Shown: piece by piece, positions 28,226 to 40,908 of the stretch
Layout: the number at the start of each line of letters is the position of its first letter
How positions within the stretch are numbered: the first letter of the stretch is position 1
Assembly (NCBI GenBank): GCA_023376005.1
Contig: CM042160.1
Location: forward strand, 82,082,402-82,146,401
Direction of reading: 5' to 3'
Length of the DNA: 64,000 bases
DNA from: Doryteuthis pealeii
Lineage: Eukaryota; Mollusca; Cephalopoda; Myopsida; Loliginidae
Notes under the pieces: model-generated
Seen by the model: the letters and a program-made list of their open reading frames with translations, nothing else
What the model was told of the DNA's origin: nothing
Databases searched by the model: none
Position numbers and translations under genes: made by a program

Positions 28226-28781
28226 CTCACGTTTTCGGGTGCCTTGTGTCATACTTTGTAACTTTCTGGGAATTCTAAACTTAAACATTTATTCAAACCG
28301 AGGAAATAGAAAATATGATAGGCAATGGTGGAATAGAGGAGGGGGCTGCAAAGTCACTCTAACACAACATTGAAATATATTGCATAACTTTTGCCTCTAT
28401 AATCCTGAATTATGAATGTGAAATTGAGCGGGTAGGTGAAGCTTTGACAAATCTATCCCAAGGACCATGACTGATGATATGTTATAAAATCCATGTCATT
28501 GTTTTATTTAAAGAGATTTATGGTGGATTCTATAAGTCATAGTCAAGTCCAGTGAGGGAGTCTCTAGACCAAGATTGTTTGTTTGTTGCTACCGTCAGCT
28601 CTCAGATGAGATCAATGCTACTGACTATCATATTAATTGATTTGAGTCCCTTTGCTCAATCGCATCAGTTTTTGTACTTTGCTTGGCAGTGGTTAGTGTA
28701 GAAACAGTTCCTTGGGGGAAAGTTGCTGTTAGCGGCTTAAAGTAGGCAATCAAGAAACCTTTAAAAAAAAAAAAACAAACA

Positions 28782-29492
28782 CAGTTGTAGGAAATGAACA
28801 TAGCAACACAAGTTCAATATCCTGGATGAGGCTGGTGGCATTTCACATAGGTATGCATTAGATATACCTAAATTTTCATCTGCTTTTCATTTTAAAATTA
28901 ATTAAATTGATTATTTAAGGTCAAATTTTTGTCTAAGTCGAAAAGTAGTACATAATAATGAGTAAAAAAAAAATTAAAAAAAAGCAAAATAATATTACAC
29001 ATGTAATTTATTTTTAATACATTTAAAGACTATTTTTTCGGTCAATTTTGCTTCAATATGGCTGTAAACACTGTCTAAAGATGACTTAAAATCAGTGTTT
29101 AAAATAAATTTAACCCTCCCGATTGAAAAAGAAAATTACCAAAAATCAGGGAATTATCAGATTTTAATTAAATTTTTAGTGTTGATTTATCAATGAATGA
29201 ATTTTATAATGCATGTTATTTTATTTCAAAACTTTCTGATTTTTCCCTGATTTTTGGTTGAGTTTAAATTTGTTTTGTAAAAACACAGATTTTTTGATAA
29301 ATTGGGTATACCTAGTGTGCAACCAACTATTCTCCCTCCAACTATAAGCAGACTCTTTAACCTTGGTATGGCAACTCATCCTGGAGAAAGAAAAACTGAA
29401 TTTAAACCTGTTCAAACTCTGCTTAATATAAATTTTTTAAATTGACCTTGTGTCACATCCTGCTCATTTGGAGGGGTTGGTAAATATACACT
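28782..29492 (+). mobile_element. SINE F split by minus-strand element J
   Basis: The F head (TTCAATATCCTGGATGAGGC) runs to CATTTCACATAGG and resumes at GTGTGCAACCAACTATTCTC. It ends ATTGACCTTGTGTCACATCC and GGAGGGGTTGGTAAATATAC. Between them, about 28,878-29,290, is element J on the minus strand. ATACCTA occurs at both junctions. Confidence 0.65.
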
Positions 29493-30060
29493 ACAGCTCT
29501 TTACAGAAACTGAATCATTTGATCAAAGTGACTGCATTAAAATCACTGATTGCAAGAATTCACAAACATTAAAAAGATACAAAAAAGTCTATCCCCAAAC
29601 CTGTTATTAAAAAGGGGGGTAAAAAAAAAAAACAAAAGTAAACTTCATTCACTGATTCATTGAATCTAATCACAGACTAACCACATCCAGTTAAATAAAG
29701 ACATGGACTCACTTCATAAAAAAAAAAAAGATCTTAACTCTAAAATTCTTATTATCTAGAATTTTCTTTTTCTTATTCCTGTGTAACAAATTAGAAACAT
29801 TGAAATTAGCTAATAATTGACTGAGAAAAATACAGTTAAAGACAGTTATTTAAGTCGGAAGTTATTTCCAGTAACAGCCATTTTGGTAAAAATGGCCGAC
29901 TTGATGTGGCAGCCATTTTGTTAAAATGGCCGCCTTGAATTTCCAGCTGTTACTTTCTAATTGACCAGGTTTTTTTTTTCTTGCATTGTGTCAGCGTGGA
30001 AAAAAAATATTGAGTTGTATTCAAAAATAAATTAGTTCATAATACATTTATGACATTAAC
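29493..30060. other. Intergenic, no gene; small ATGGCCG hairpin repeat
   Basis: At 29,877-29,935 the words GCCATTTTG and AAAATGGCCG alternate in two tandem inverted pairs. Nothing else is recognised. Confidence 0.4.
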
Positions 30061-30064
30061 CTTT

Positions 30065-30225
30065 CATTATAAATACTAGCAAAGATGGGTATCTGCTGGG
30101 TGAAAGTATTTAAATTTTAATGTAATGAAATATATTAAATTAGAAAGAGTAATGAAGTTAAATAAGAATGCATATAAAAAGATTACACTTATTTTGATTA
30201 TATTATAATTTGATGATCCCAAATA
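30065..30225 (+). repeat. Element H, 5' fragment
   Basis: It starts ATACTAGCAAAGATGGG and keeps GTAATGAAATATATTAAATT and AGAATGCATATAAAAAGATT. Confidence 0.65.
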
Positions 30226-30941
30226 GAATCATCTCCTACATACCAGTCAGTGGATAGTTTTATACACACACACATATATATAACTTTTCTTTGCACAAGT
30301 CAATAATATCATTTATGAAATTTAAAATTCCCTTTTTTTCAAATGTCACTCTTCACCAAATATTCTTTATTCTCTAACGGTCATCAAACATCACTCGATT
30401 TCTCCAACTCTAAGCATCTCAAATAATTTTCAAAAAAATTCTCGAACATTTCAAAATTCTCTGTATTTTGACTTAACTTCAAATATCAAACATTTTACCC
30501 TGACGAAGGCCGTTTTTCTTTGTATACTTAAATATTTTATAATCTTTTTATTTTATAATTTTATTTTATATTTAAAATAATGATAAAAAGAATACAATGT
30601 GTAATGAACAAACTCCGGGCTGAAACACTTGTTGCTAATTCATTAAACTAATTTTATCCATTCAACATTTTCTTTCCTTTATTTATTTATCCTTTCAACA
30701 TATTGTCGGATTCATTTCCATTTTTCAACTTATATATATATGTTGAGACACCATAAAAATTAAAGAAGGCTTAAGCTGCAAATATAAGCCAAATTTTCCA
30801 CTAATTAATTAAATCTATACAAACGATTCTCAGAGTAAGAATAAAATTCTACCTCAGCTCATCAACTAAAGCAGAAAAGGCAAAGCCAAAATATTCACCA
30901 ATAAATAAATTCAATTTCTAAATTGTCGTCCATTTAACAGA

Positions 30942-31174
30942 ATGGAGAAAAAAATCTTTTGTTGTTCTGTGGAATGTCAGCACAAAGACATTTTACAAAA
31001 GGAATTCCAATCATTTTTTTTTTCAAATTCTGCAAATACTGCTAGTCCTTCCTCTCCTTCAACTGCTGATAAACCACAATGGGCAACTCACAGGGTGGAA
31101 GGGTTAGTGAACTTGAATACCCCTAGGAGGCTTTCTCTTTCTACTCCTCACATCACAATAGACACTCTCACAGG
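30942..31174 (+). CDS. Candidate unassigned exon or ORF ending at a splice donor
   Basis: A 77-codon frame starts ATG at 30,942 and runs straight into CACAGG|GTAAGT at 31,175. The second half is compositionally protein-like (SPSTADKPQWATHRVEGLVN, then PRRLSLSTPHITIDTLTG) and is not part of any repeat seen here. No domain is recognised and no partner exon was found. It could be an exon of an unknown gene, an old retrocopy or chance. Confidence 0.25.
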
Positions 31175-31319
31175 GTAAGTGACGGTTAGAAGAACTTGGT
31201 TAGCCGACCATTGTTAGTGAAGTTGGGTCACTATGTTTAGTAAATGACTATTGATAGCATTATATAGGCTGGTCTGAAAGTCTTGTCAGATTTTTAACAG
31301 CTAAAATAATTACATAACT

Positions 31320-31835
31320 TACACTAGCAAGAATATGCGCTCCCCCAGGTATAAGTATTTAAGTTTGGTGTAATGAATTATAATAATTAGAAAGACTAAT
31401 AAAATTAAATAAGAATGCATATAAAAGATTACTTATTTTAATTATATTTAATTGGTTTCTACATAAAATCATTCATAGGATTGATTTTAATACATTGGAG
31501 AATAAAACAATATTAGAGATCAATAACACCAAGTAATTATTTATTAAACCCTGTTTTGTTTAAACCCATATGCAAATTAACCACATCATATATCATGTAA
31601 ACCTGATATATAAGACACATTGCAGGATTTTAAATGCACTAATAAATATGAGCTGTTTTGAGGCAAATCTAACTCAGACATCATCAATAAATAAGATTTA
31701 TTCAATGTATTAAAGATATGGCTATACATCAAATACTCATTGATAAACTTCTGCAATTCCTGAGGGTATTGTGACGTAAGCAATGACATAGTTTTGGTTA
31801 CAGTCACTGAATCTCCATTATAATAAGAGATAGGT
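31320..31835 (+). repeat. Element H, complete reference copy
   Basis: It runs from ACACTAGCAAGAATATGCG to TCTCCATTATAATAAGAGAT. The order is TAAGTATTTAAGTTT, AGAATGCATATAAAAG, ACATTGGAGAATAAAACAAT, AAATTAACCACATCATATAT, CACATTGCAGGATTTTAAAT, CAATTCCTGAGGGTATTGTG. It is about 515 bp with no open frame or tRNA boxes. Confidence 0.7.
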
Positions 31836-31847
31836 ATAAATAAGGGC

Positions 31848-32273
31848 ATCTCATCATGGTGTAATGGTGAGCAAAATCATCTCCACCCCTTTAAATATTT
31901 TATACTAGTAGAGCTACCCTGTTTTATCTATATTTGTAAATAGATAAATAAAAATTCTTTATATATTTGTTTTTATCATCTTTTATATATTCTTGTTTGT
32001 TTTTTCTTTTATTTGCTTTTTATTATATTTTATTTTGTCTGTAATTAAAAAAAAATAAAACAATTTTGTAAATTAATTTTTTAATATATCATTGATTTAT
32101 ACCCTTATTTTTTATTTAGCGTCTCTTATAGAAAATGCGGGGGAGGGATACAAAGTTTTTTTCTTTAATCCCCCTCTAAGACAAAAATAAGTTGTGGATT
32201 TTATTGAACTTTGGTCTTTGCTAGTGTCCACCAGTTTTCCTTTTTATAAAAGGACATGTACAAACAAATGTAC

Positions 32274-32280
<7 letters not shown>
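31848..32280. other. SINE D fragment and AT-rich sequence
   Basis: CATCATGGTGTAATGGTGAGC at 31,850 is a D-family A-box end only. The rest is AT-rich without recognised features. Confidence 0.4.

Positions 32281-32322
<42 letters not shown>
32281..32322. repeat. (GT)n(TA)n microsatellite
   Basis: A short GT run passes into about 18 TA units, 40 bp left of the mariner-like element. Confidence 0.85.
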
Positions 32323-32327
<5 letters not shown>

Positions 32328-32361
32328 CATACACACGCACACACATATACACACACATACA

Positions 32362-32897
32362 TACACTGATTGAAAAGTATCTCCCTTTTTTAAAACTATT
32401 TATAATCAAGTCTCCAATATTCTCCCAAGTATTCATAGGAGAATATTGAAGACTTTATTTTTATGCAAGATGGTGCTCCTCCACATTTTGCTATTGTTGT
32501 TTGTAAATGACTGAATCACCATTTTCTTGGAAGAGGGATGGGTAGATGTGGCCCATGTGATTGCCCAACCAGAAGCCCCGATTTATCACCCTGTGACTTT
32601 TTTTTCTTTGGGGTTGGTTGAAAGAGCAATTCTACTGTACAAAACCAACAACTTTGGAAGAACTTGAAGATGAATACAAGAATTTATTTCTACCATTCCA
32701 CAAGAGTTCCTGGAAGATCAGTTGATGCAATTCCCAAGAGGCTGGAGGTGAATGCTTGTGTCCATATAAAATTTAAAATAAAACTCCATGTTTTGTGTAT
32801 TCTTCTCATATTCAATTTTTTTGTAAAAATAATGATTCAGAAATAAATATGAGATTTTTAAAAGAAGGGAAGGGAGTTACTTTACAATCAACCTGTA
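32362..32897 (+). mobile_element. Internally deleted mariner-like element
   Basis: The termini TACACTGATTGAAAAGTAT.CTCCC and (inverted) TACAGGTTGATTGTAAAGTA.CTCCC match over about 25-28 bp. From about 32,458 the plus strand encodes a transposase C-terminus: FMQDGAPPHFA, then TRSPDLSPCDFFFFG, with the two last catalytic Asp residues 41 residues apart. It also has a stop within the helix region and another after FGVG. At 536 bp it is well short of an autonomous element (~1.3 kb). It ends 37 bp past the SH3BGRL stop codon, so it probably forms part of that 3' UTR. Confidence 0.8.
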
Positions 32898-32933
32898 TAT
32901 ATAGTTTTCTGAGAATACGTACAGTGTTTCATA

Positions 32934-32999
32934 TTATTCCAGCCTGAGGAATGTTTTAAGGCATTTATTCTCCACAGCATCTTCGAAACTGTCGTAATT
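32934..32999 (-). CDS. SH3BGRL: SH3BGRL terminal coding exon
   Basis: The minus-strand acceptor TTGTTTTGCAG precedes AATTACGACAGTTTC. The frame reads NYDSFEDAVENK and FLRLE, then TAA at 32,936-32,934. It matches the YD.F...E.N...FL.L segment of the family. The mariner-like element begins 37 bp downstream. Confidence 0.87.
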   Translation of the reverse strand, partial: NYDSFEDAVENKCLKTFLRLE

Positions 33000-33696
33000 C
33001 TGCAAAACAAGAGAGAAGAAAAAATTTATTCAATGGAATTAAAAAAATTAAAAAGCAAATATTAGAAAAAAAAAAAAAAAATACAAAAAAAAAATACAAA
33101 AAAGAAATTGTTTGATTGAAACAATTAGCCTTATTGCTTCTGTGCACTCACCCCCTCTCTCTATCTTTCCCCTACTCTTATTATATTTTTCAGTGTAGCA
33201 TGTCCTTTTTCTTCCCTTTCTTTAAAATGAAAACAGAATGGTCCATTATTTATCTGAGGTGATAACACTCATAAGAATTCAGCAGATGATCAGGATTTAC
33301 ATTTTTGCATTTCATCTTAGAGAATTTGGACAGTCTCATTTTTAACCAGAGGGTGTTGCAAGATGATAACTGTCATACAATTAAGGAACATGGTATTAAT
33401 ATATAAATGTAGTGTAACTTTCAACATTAATATGAAGCCCTCAAAATTGAAAAGACAAATTGAGTTTATAGAAAAAAAGATAGATAACCTACTTAAGTTT
33501 CACCAAAATTGTATCATCAGTGTTAACCATAGTGAATTAATCAAAATAATAAATTATACACATATTGATCACTTTTATATTCTTTATAACCCCAACTTAT
33601 TCGGTTAATAATTGTATCGACGATCGATGGTGCGATTAACTCATTATTTTATTTCTTGGTAAGTCATATACATATACACACACATTATATACATAT

Positions 33697-33747
<51 letters not shown>

Positions 33748-34210
33748 ATAAAGGGTGGTTTTACAACCTTTCAAGATAGCAAATTGAAAATTCCTTTGTC
33801 ATATCAAGATGACAGGATTTTAATTAGTTCTACAAACTCCAGACACAAACAACAACAAAAACATCCTATCAGGTCTTCCTGGCAAAATATCTTTTTTTAA
33901 ATACTTTTTTACTTTTTCAAATAAAAAAAATTACTAAGAAACTTCAATCAACAGGGAGGAGGAGGAGGAGAGAGAGGAGGAGGAGGAGGAGAGAGAGGAG
34001 GAGGAGAGAGAGGAGGAGGAAGAAAGACTGTTTGGCTGGTCTACCAAGGCAAGAAAGGTATTTCTTTTTCATTGTGTGTGTGTGTGTGTGTGTGTCTGTA
34101 TGTTGAAAGGGGGGGGGCAGATTTGTACCTTGGGAACTGCTTTATTCTACCTGGAAATATTTTGACGGAGGGGGAGTTAGAAGCCAAAGCAGAATGAAAA
34201 ATTACACACG

Positions 34211-34244
<34 letters not shown>

Positions 34245-35180
34245 GTTTTTTTCCGTAGTTAGGATCTTTCCATGTGTGGTTTAAACAAGCTGATGCAGGT
34301 AGACCATAAGGAGAGCTCAATGTGCCTAATACCAGTGAGTAAAAGGACAGAGCAAGATATTTAGTAAATGAAGAAAAACTCTAAACTTGCTTTATTACAA
34401 TAATTTATTTCAACCGTATTAATACGGCATCTTCAGGTAATCACAAGAACATGACTCTTACCTTACTAATAAATTATTGTAATGAAGCAAGTTTAGAGTT
34501 TTTCTTCATTTACTATATATATATATAAAAGTTAAGGTAGCCTGGACATGGAGTCAATGGCGCTTGGTTATTGACAGTTTCACGCCTATGAGATCTTCAG
34601 ACTCCATGTCCATTTGGAATATGAAACGAGACCTTAAAGTGTTTCTTCCAATTTCCTGTTGAGAATATTCTACAAATATTTTTTTTAAAAGTCCGAAGTT
34701 AATATGCTTAAAGATTTTAATTAAACTTGATTGGACAGATATAGATTAATGTGAAATTTGATTTTTATAAAAATAAACATTTAGAATAAATATTTTAAAA
34801 TCTTATATATACAACACACACATGGGTGCTATATTTATAAGTAAACAGTGCTCAATATCATTGATAGGGCTTTTATATTTAAGTTAAAAATTTACAATCC
34901 AGTCATTAATTGTATTCATAACAAAGCTACTATTTCCAATGCATTTTTATAGTAAGTCTTCTAGAAAGCATCCAGTGTCCACACAGAGCTGATGAATCCA
35001 AGTTTTTGTTGATCAGCCAACACTGGTGTGTCCGTGTGTAGGAGTCCATAAGAGAATTTAATTTATGAGTTTGTCCTCAGTTCCCAGCAGATCTTTGTTC
35101 ATCTTATCAGGATGATTTGTAAGACAAGATAGGTGGTAAGTGGCCAGTTTGGTAGAGAGAGAGAGGGAGAAAAAATGAGA

Positions 35181-35241
<61 letters not shown>

Positions 35242-35263
35242 AGAGAGAGAGAGAGAGAGAAAA

Positions 35264-35310
<47 letters not shown>

Positions 35311-36518
35311 AGAGAGAGAGAAAGAAAGAGAAAGGAGAGAAGGGGGGGAAGAAAGAAGAAGAGAGAGTCATGGCCATATTCAAGTTATTATATATTTCTA
35401 AGTAATTCATTCAACTGAAGTTTGTTTTCCCATCTCAACTGTAATTATTTTTAAAAGTCTTTCTTGTTCAAATTCAGTTCATCCTTATTATAATTATTAT
35501 TATTCATCTGCATGAGAGTTTTTCACACCCACTTAAATTGGTGGTTCACTGGAGGCTGAGTGACAGCAAGTCTCCTCACCTCTCCAGGACTCTTCTAAGT
35601 ATTCTAGCAGATCTTAACAATGCTGCTGTTTGAATGGTCTTTATTCTTCCTCAGATTTCTCCAGAATCTTTTCTAAACCGTTTACCATTCTCACAGCCCC
35701 AATTACAATTGGTATGATCTTTTACCTTCATGTTCCAAAGTTTTTTCAGCTCATTATTATTATTATTATGATCTATATATTAATACTTGTGTTCCTTAAT
35801 TGTACAACCATTATCATCTTATGACACCCTCTGGTTAAAAATGAGACCGTCCAAATCTGCAAAGATGAAATGTAAGAAATGTAAATCCTGATTATCTGCT
35901 GTGGCTTATCTGCAGATTCTTATTTCTTATGAGAGTCGTCACCTCAGCTAAATAATGGACCATTCTGTTTTTATTATAAAGAAATAAAAGGAAGAAAAAG
36001 GACTTACTACACAGGAAAAAATAAGAAAATGAGAATAGGGAAAGATAGGGGGGGGCAATACCGCTAATCAGTTTCACGTAAACAAAATGAAAAGAAGGAA
36101 AGAAAGAAAGAAAGAAAAAAAGAAAAGAATGAGAGATAGTTAAATCAAGATTATTATACTTTTTACATATTGAACTATTTAGCAATAGCTCTTAAGTAAA
36201 CATCAAATGTTGTAATAATTAGATTATCATACTGTGTTATTTCCACAGGTCCTGCTAGTTGTTATTACTACTACTACTACTACTACTACTACAACAACAA
36301 CAACAAACAAAAAACCATGCGCACCTTTTAGCCGACAAGTTTAAATGTCTTGTCTTTATCAAGAAGACACTAAACTCTTCTCATGAGAAAATAGCCGATA
36401 AACTTTCCATCGCTCGGCCGAAATGGCATCGAGATCAAAAGGCACTTGTGTTAAAAAAAAAAAAAAAAAAAAAAAAGAAGCTTTTCTTGTTCTTGCTACG
36501 TTCCTAGCGACATTTTAT

Positions 36519-36549
<31 letters not shown>

Positions 36550-38270
36550 CATTCCACCAAACAATGACATCTGTGTTTCTAGAGCTTCTTCCTCCTCCTC
36601 CGCATAAAATGTCTAAAAAGATTTTCCTTTTCTTTCCACTCAACCCCCCCTCCCACTTTCTTCCTTTTTTTTTTTTCCTTCTTTTCTCATGTCTTCCCAT
36701 CATTTTCCACTTGTTCGACTGAGTCATCTTTCCTCCTCCTCCTCCTACCCTTGAGACATTACAAGTCATCCTGAAAACACTGGTTCCTGTTAGATCACCA
36801 AAGTTAAGCAGCAATTGACCCATTCAATACTTAATCTGAATGACCACTTAAGCAACTGCAGGTACTGTAAGCAACCAAAGTCCTTTGTTTATCAAAATAA
36901 TGTGATTCAACATTAAATAATCCAAAAAAAAACCCAACAAAAACAACACCCTAATCTTATAAAGCAGGTGTCCATACATTACCTCTATAGTTAAGTCACA
37001 CTGAAAGCACCAGTTCCCACTAGATCACCAAAGTTAAGCAGTGATGATCCCATTCAATACTTAATTGGGTGACCAACAGCAGGTACTGTAAGCAACTCAA
37101 GTTGTTAATCAAAATGACTTGATTCGGCATTAAATGACCCAAAAAAGGTTGATATGCCGTAAAACAATAACCCCCCAAACCACGTTACATGGCTGTCATT
37201 ATTCATTATTTACATTTTATTTGGTAATTAACAATCTCTAATGTTTGTTTATTTTCATTCAATTGACCAATAGATCTCTACATCCGGCTCAGACCATTAG
37301 ATCAGATGAGCCGGGGGGGGGTGTCCCCCATGGCCTTGTGGCTAACATGCTGGACTGCAACATCATAGTGAGCAAGTTCGAACTCCAGTTTCTCTATTAC
37401 GTTCACTTTCAGACTAATACCCTTGGGAAAGGTGTGAATAGAAAATAAATAGTACCACAACTGTTCTTCTACAAGGATGGCTTTGGCATTAGATAACCCT
37501 TGAAGGTTGATATGCCATTAAATACAAAAACCAAACCAAAGAAATATTTCAAGCGAGAACAAACTAAGAGAAAGATTTGTGAATTTTTTGATTTCAAAGT
37601 GTAATGCACTCGGAAGAAGAAGAAGAATAAATGCTTTCTTAGTAGCTGACTAAACCCCACCCACCCAATTACCCCTGTGTTCTAAAGACTTTAACTCATT
37701 TACAAGATGACCTAATCACTCCCACTTGAAATAAAATATTTTAAAAAAGAAGGGGAGGAGGGGGTCCAATTCTAACATAATAAGAACTGAAAGATGTAAG
37801 TGTTCAAAAGGCAAAAGTATTCACTCATCTCCCTCGGAGGGGTGAGGGGGGCATTAGATTAAGAATAAGATGTTAGATGTTCCAAGGTCAGTTCTATTAG
37901 TGAGAGAAAAAGATGAAATAAATCAGGATTCAATTTTTTTTTTTTTTGTAAAGCTAAATGGAAAAAAAAATAACAAAATGGCTGCCAATTTGGCCATTTT
38001 TAAGTAAAAGAAAGAAAGAAAGAAAGAAAGGTTGATTTTGGAGGGAAAGTTAGGATTTCAAATGTCAATATTCAAGATAAGTATTTTCTAGTTCTCATCT
38101 TTGTATCATATTTACTGTATGCATTATTAGGAAATAAATAAACAAATAGAATAACCCGTATGCACCAATAGAGAAAGAAATATGTTATCAATTGGAAAAG
38201 ACATTTAGCTCAGTAATGACTTCAACTTAGTCAAGTGTAAGGTCTGACAAGATCTACTATTACTATCATA

Positions 38271-38307
<37 letters not shown>

Positions 38308-38584
38308 TAAAATTTAATAGTAAAATGAATGAATGGATGAAATAAAAATGAATGAAATGAGGGGGTATAAATGAAAAATCCTTTCCAAGGGACCCTTCAC
38401 TCAAAAGTATTAAAACACTTTTTGAGAGTGGGGTCGCTGATATAAAGTTTTTCTCATCTATTATTAGACTCCTTTGAAGCATCAAGTTAATATCAAGTTT
38501 ATATTTATCCCACTCATTTCATTCATTTTACCATTAATTTTTAACTAAATAATTTAGAAGCATACACGAAAACTTAAATGATAG

Positions 38585-38651
<67 letters not shown>

Positions 38652-39727
38652 TGATAGGTATGTGTCCTGCGTTCCTAATGCACAAAAATCTAAAAGGACA
38701 CAGTGAAATCATATCCCAGTGTTTTTCTTTTTCTTCCTTCATCATTTCAAGCTAAATGTAAATACATTTCAATATTTTCTTAGAAATGAATTACACAGGA
38801 TAGGTTACAAGGTAGGAGTTGTTTCCCCAGATCATAGCTAAAAACCCTAGTCTATTGAGAAACTTTAGTTAGGACCCATAAATTTTCCTGGGGACTCATT
38901 CAAAGCAAATATGTGTGTCCCAGGATGCACTAAATCAAATGGTTCAACAAAAAAAGAAAAATACCAAATAATCTAGAATGTTGGTAAAAAAAGAGAAAGA
39001 AATTGAATGAGTCAAGATAATAAAAATAGAAAAAAGTGATCAATACAAACTTGTAGGGCTGGTTTAGGGAATCAAAACAATGATGGAAGGATCTTCAGGA
39101 TAATTCGGTCAGAATTATCATAATTATATATATGCTCCCATAAATTTGGTACGAGCTCTCTAATTGGTATATTTGAATTAACTCTCACTACTAAGCATAT
39201 AAGCAATGATCGTTTCCCCGGAAATTTGATCTCAGTGAGCCGTAAAATACATAAACAAACCTATGTATTTAATAGTTTAAAAACACCAGTCCCCGCTACA
39301 GCTGTCAGTACACGAGGGGATAAGATATCGGGCTACCATATGGTCAGTCTGAGTTCGACCCTAGCCAAAGATAGTTGTGTCTAGCCACACTGAAGAGGCG
39401 TGAAACGCCGAAACACATGTCTGTGGATGACTTATTAATATATATATATATATATTGAAATAAGTTCTAAGAGTGGGCAGAACACTTATGGTCCAGTGCC
39501 AGATAAGAGTGAGTTAAGTGTATCTGTTTATGCGTATGTGAGAAAAAGAAGTCACACGCATCCACATCAGGGAAAAATAGGAAGTGAAGGGACGTCCCAC
39601 TCATGTGAAGAAATAAAATATCTTTCAATTCTTACCAAATTAGACATTTAAATATTCATTAACCGATCAAAACTTGTTTGTGAAGTCAGAAAATTCAATA
39701 ATGTTTAAGAATAGATTCTTCTACTGC

Positions 39728-39765
<38 letters not shown>

Positions 39766-40844
39766 TAAAAATAACTTCAGAAACATTAAATGCCACATTT
39801 GGCAGTCTCTGCTAAATATCAAATCTTTTCCTATTCATATAATTTAGAATTATCAACAAATATTAATAAATCATTGAAGTGTTATCATACCATTATGGCT
39901 GATGGAATATTGCAGACAATTCAATAAAAATTACTAATAAAGCAGCTAATAAACCAAGAGTTATCTCCCTTGAACAGACTTATTTTATTGGTCAATTTAT
40001 TCTGAATTTTTAATTAAACAGCAACAAGTGGCCTGATGCATTGGAAATTGTTTATTGGATTTTACTGCATGACAAACCATTTTATATATTTTGTTCTATT
40101 CATTCTTAATGTGTACTCAATTTCTTTTTTAAAAACATTTTTTAAACTCATTTTTTCTATTTAACCCTAACAGGTACTATCACTCCCCACATGTAGGGGT
40201 ACTCCACTCCTCCCCAGAGCTCCAGAACTGGATAACAATCAATAGAATTTAACGTCATACCCATGACATTAAGACCCTCAGCCACCGCCTTTTAGCACAC
40301 ATATGATAAAAAGGGTTGGGTGTTTGCCATTAAGGGCAATAAGTTTGGGACAATCCTATAAGTGCTAGGGCTTGACGACTAGCCAATTGATCAGAAAGGA
40401 CATCTCTGACCACCTGTCTAGCATAAGTAAGGCCAAAAGTGGAGTGTTGCAGGTCATGGACTGCTCAGCTACCAAGATTAAGTCCTTAAGCATCACAGGC
40501 CGGAACTCACAACCAACAGGTGGCCTATTGGTGGGGGGGGCGGGGTGTTACTATTAAGACTAAGTGTTCATAGACTTACTTCCTGTTTTTATTTTAAGGT
40601 GTCCTACCATGGTGTAATGGTTAGCAGCTAGTCTCACAGATCCATTGCTAAGGAAGAGCGAGTCCGATCTTTGCTAGATTCTCCATACTTGTGACCTTGT
40701 ATTAAATCCTACCTGTCAGTGGGTGGGTAAATAATTAAAAAAAAAAAAAAAAAAATGTTTGTCTTATTGCATAAGACAGAATACCGAGAGAATCTTTATA
40801 AGATTCTGTCTGTATGTTTGTTCATACAACGATTGAGTGCATGT

Positions 40845-40908
<64 letters not shown>

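Noticed and set aside
34540..34615. Active hammerhead on the minus strand
   Set aside because: CTGAAGA and GAAA are present, but stem II is not complementary and stem I does not abut the core.
35099..35410. Long Ser-Leu or Glu-Arg reading frames on both strands
   Set aside because: They are translations of a (GA)n tract, open on both strands at once.
36423..36823. Overlapping ~100-codon frames, Phe- or Lys-rich
   Set aside because: They are produced by A, T and pyrimidine runs, with no domain or splice support.
36985..37100. Functional 5S rRNA gene
   Set aside because: Too diverged and shortened, with a SINE tail instead of a T-run terminator.
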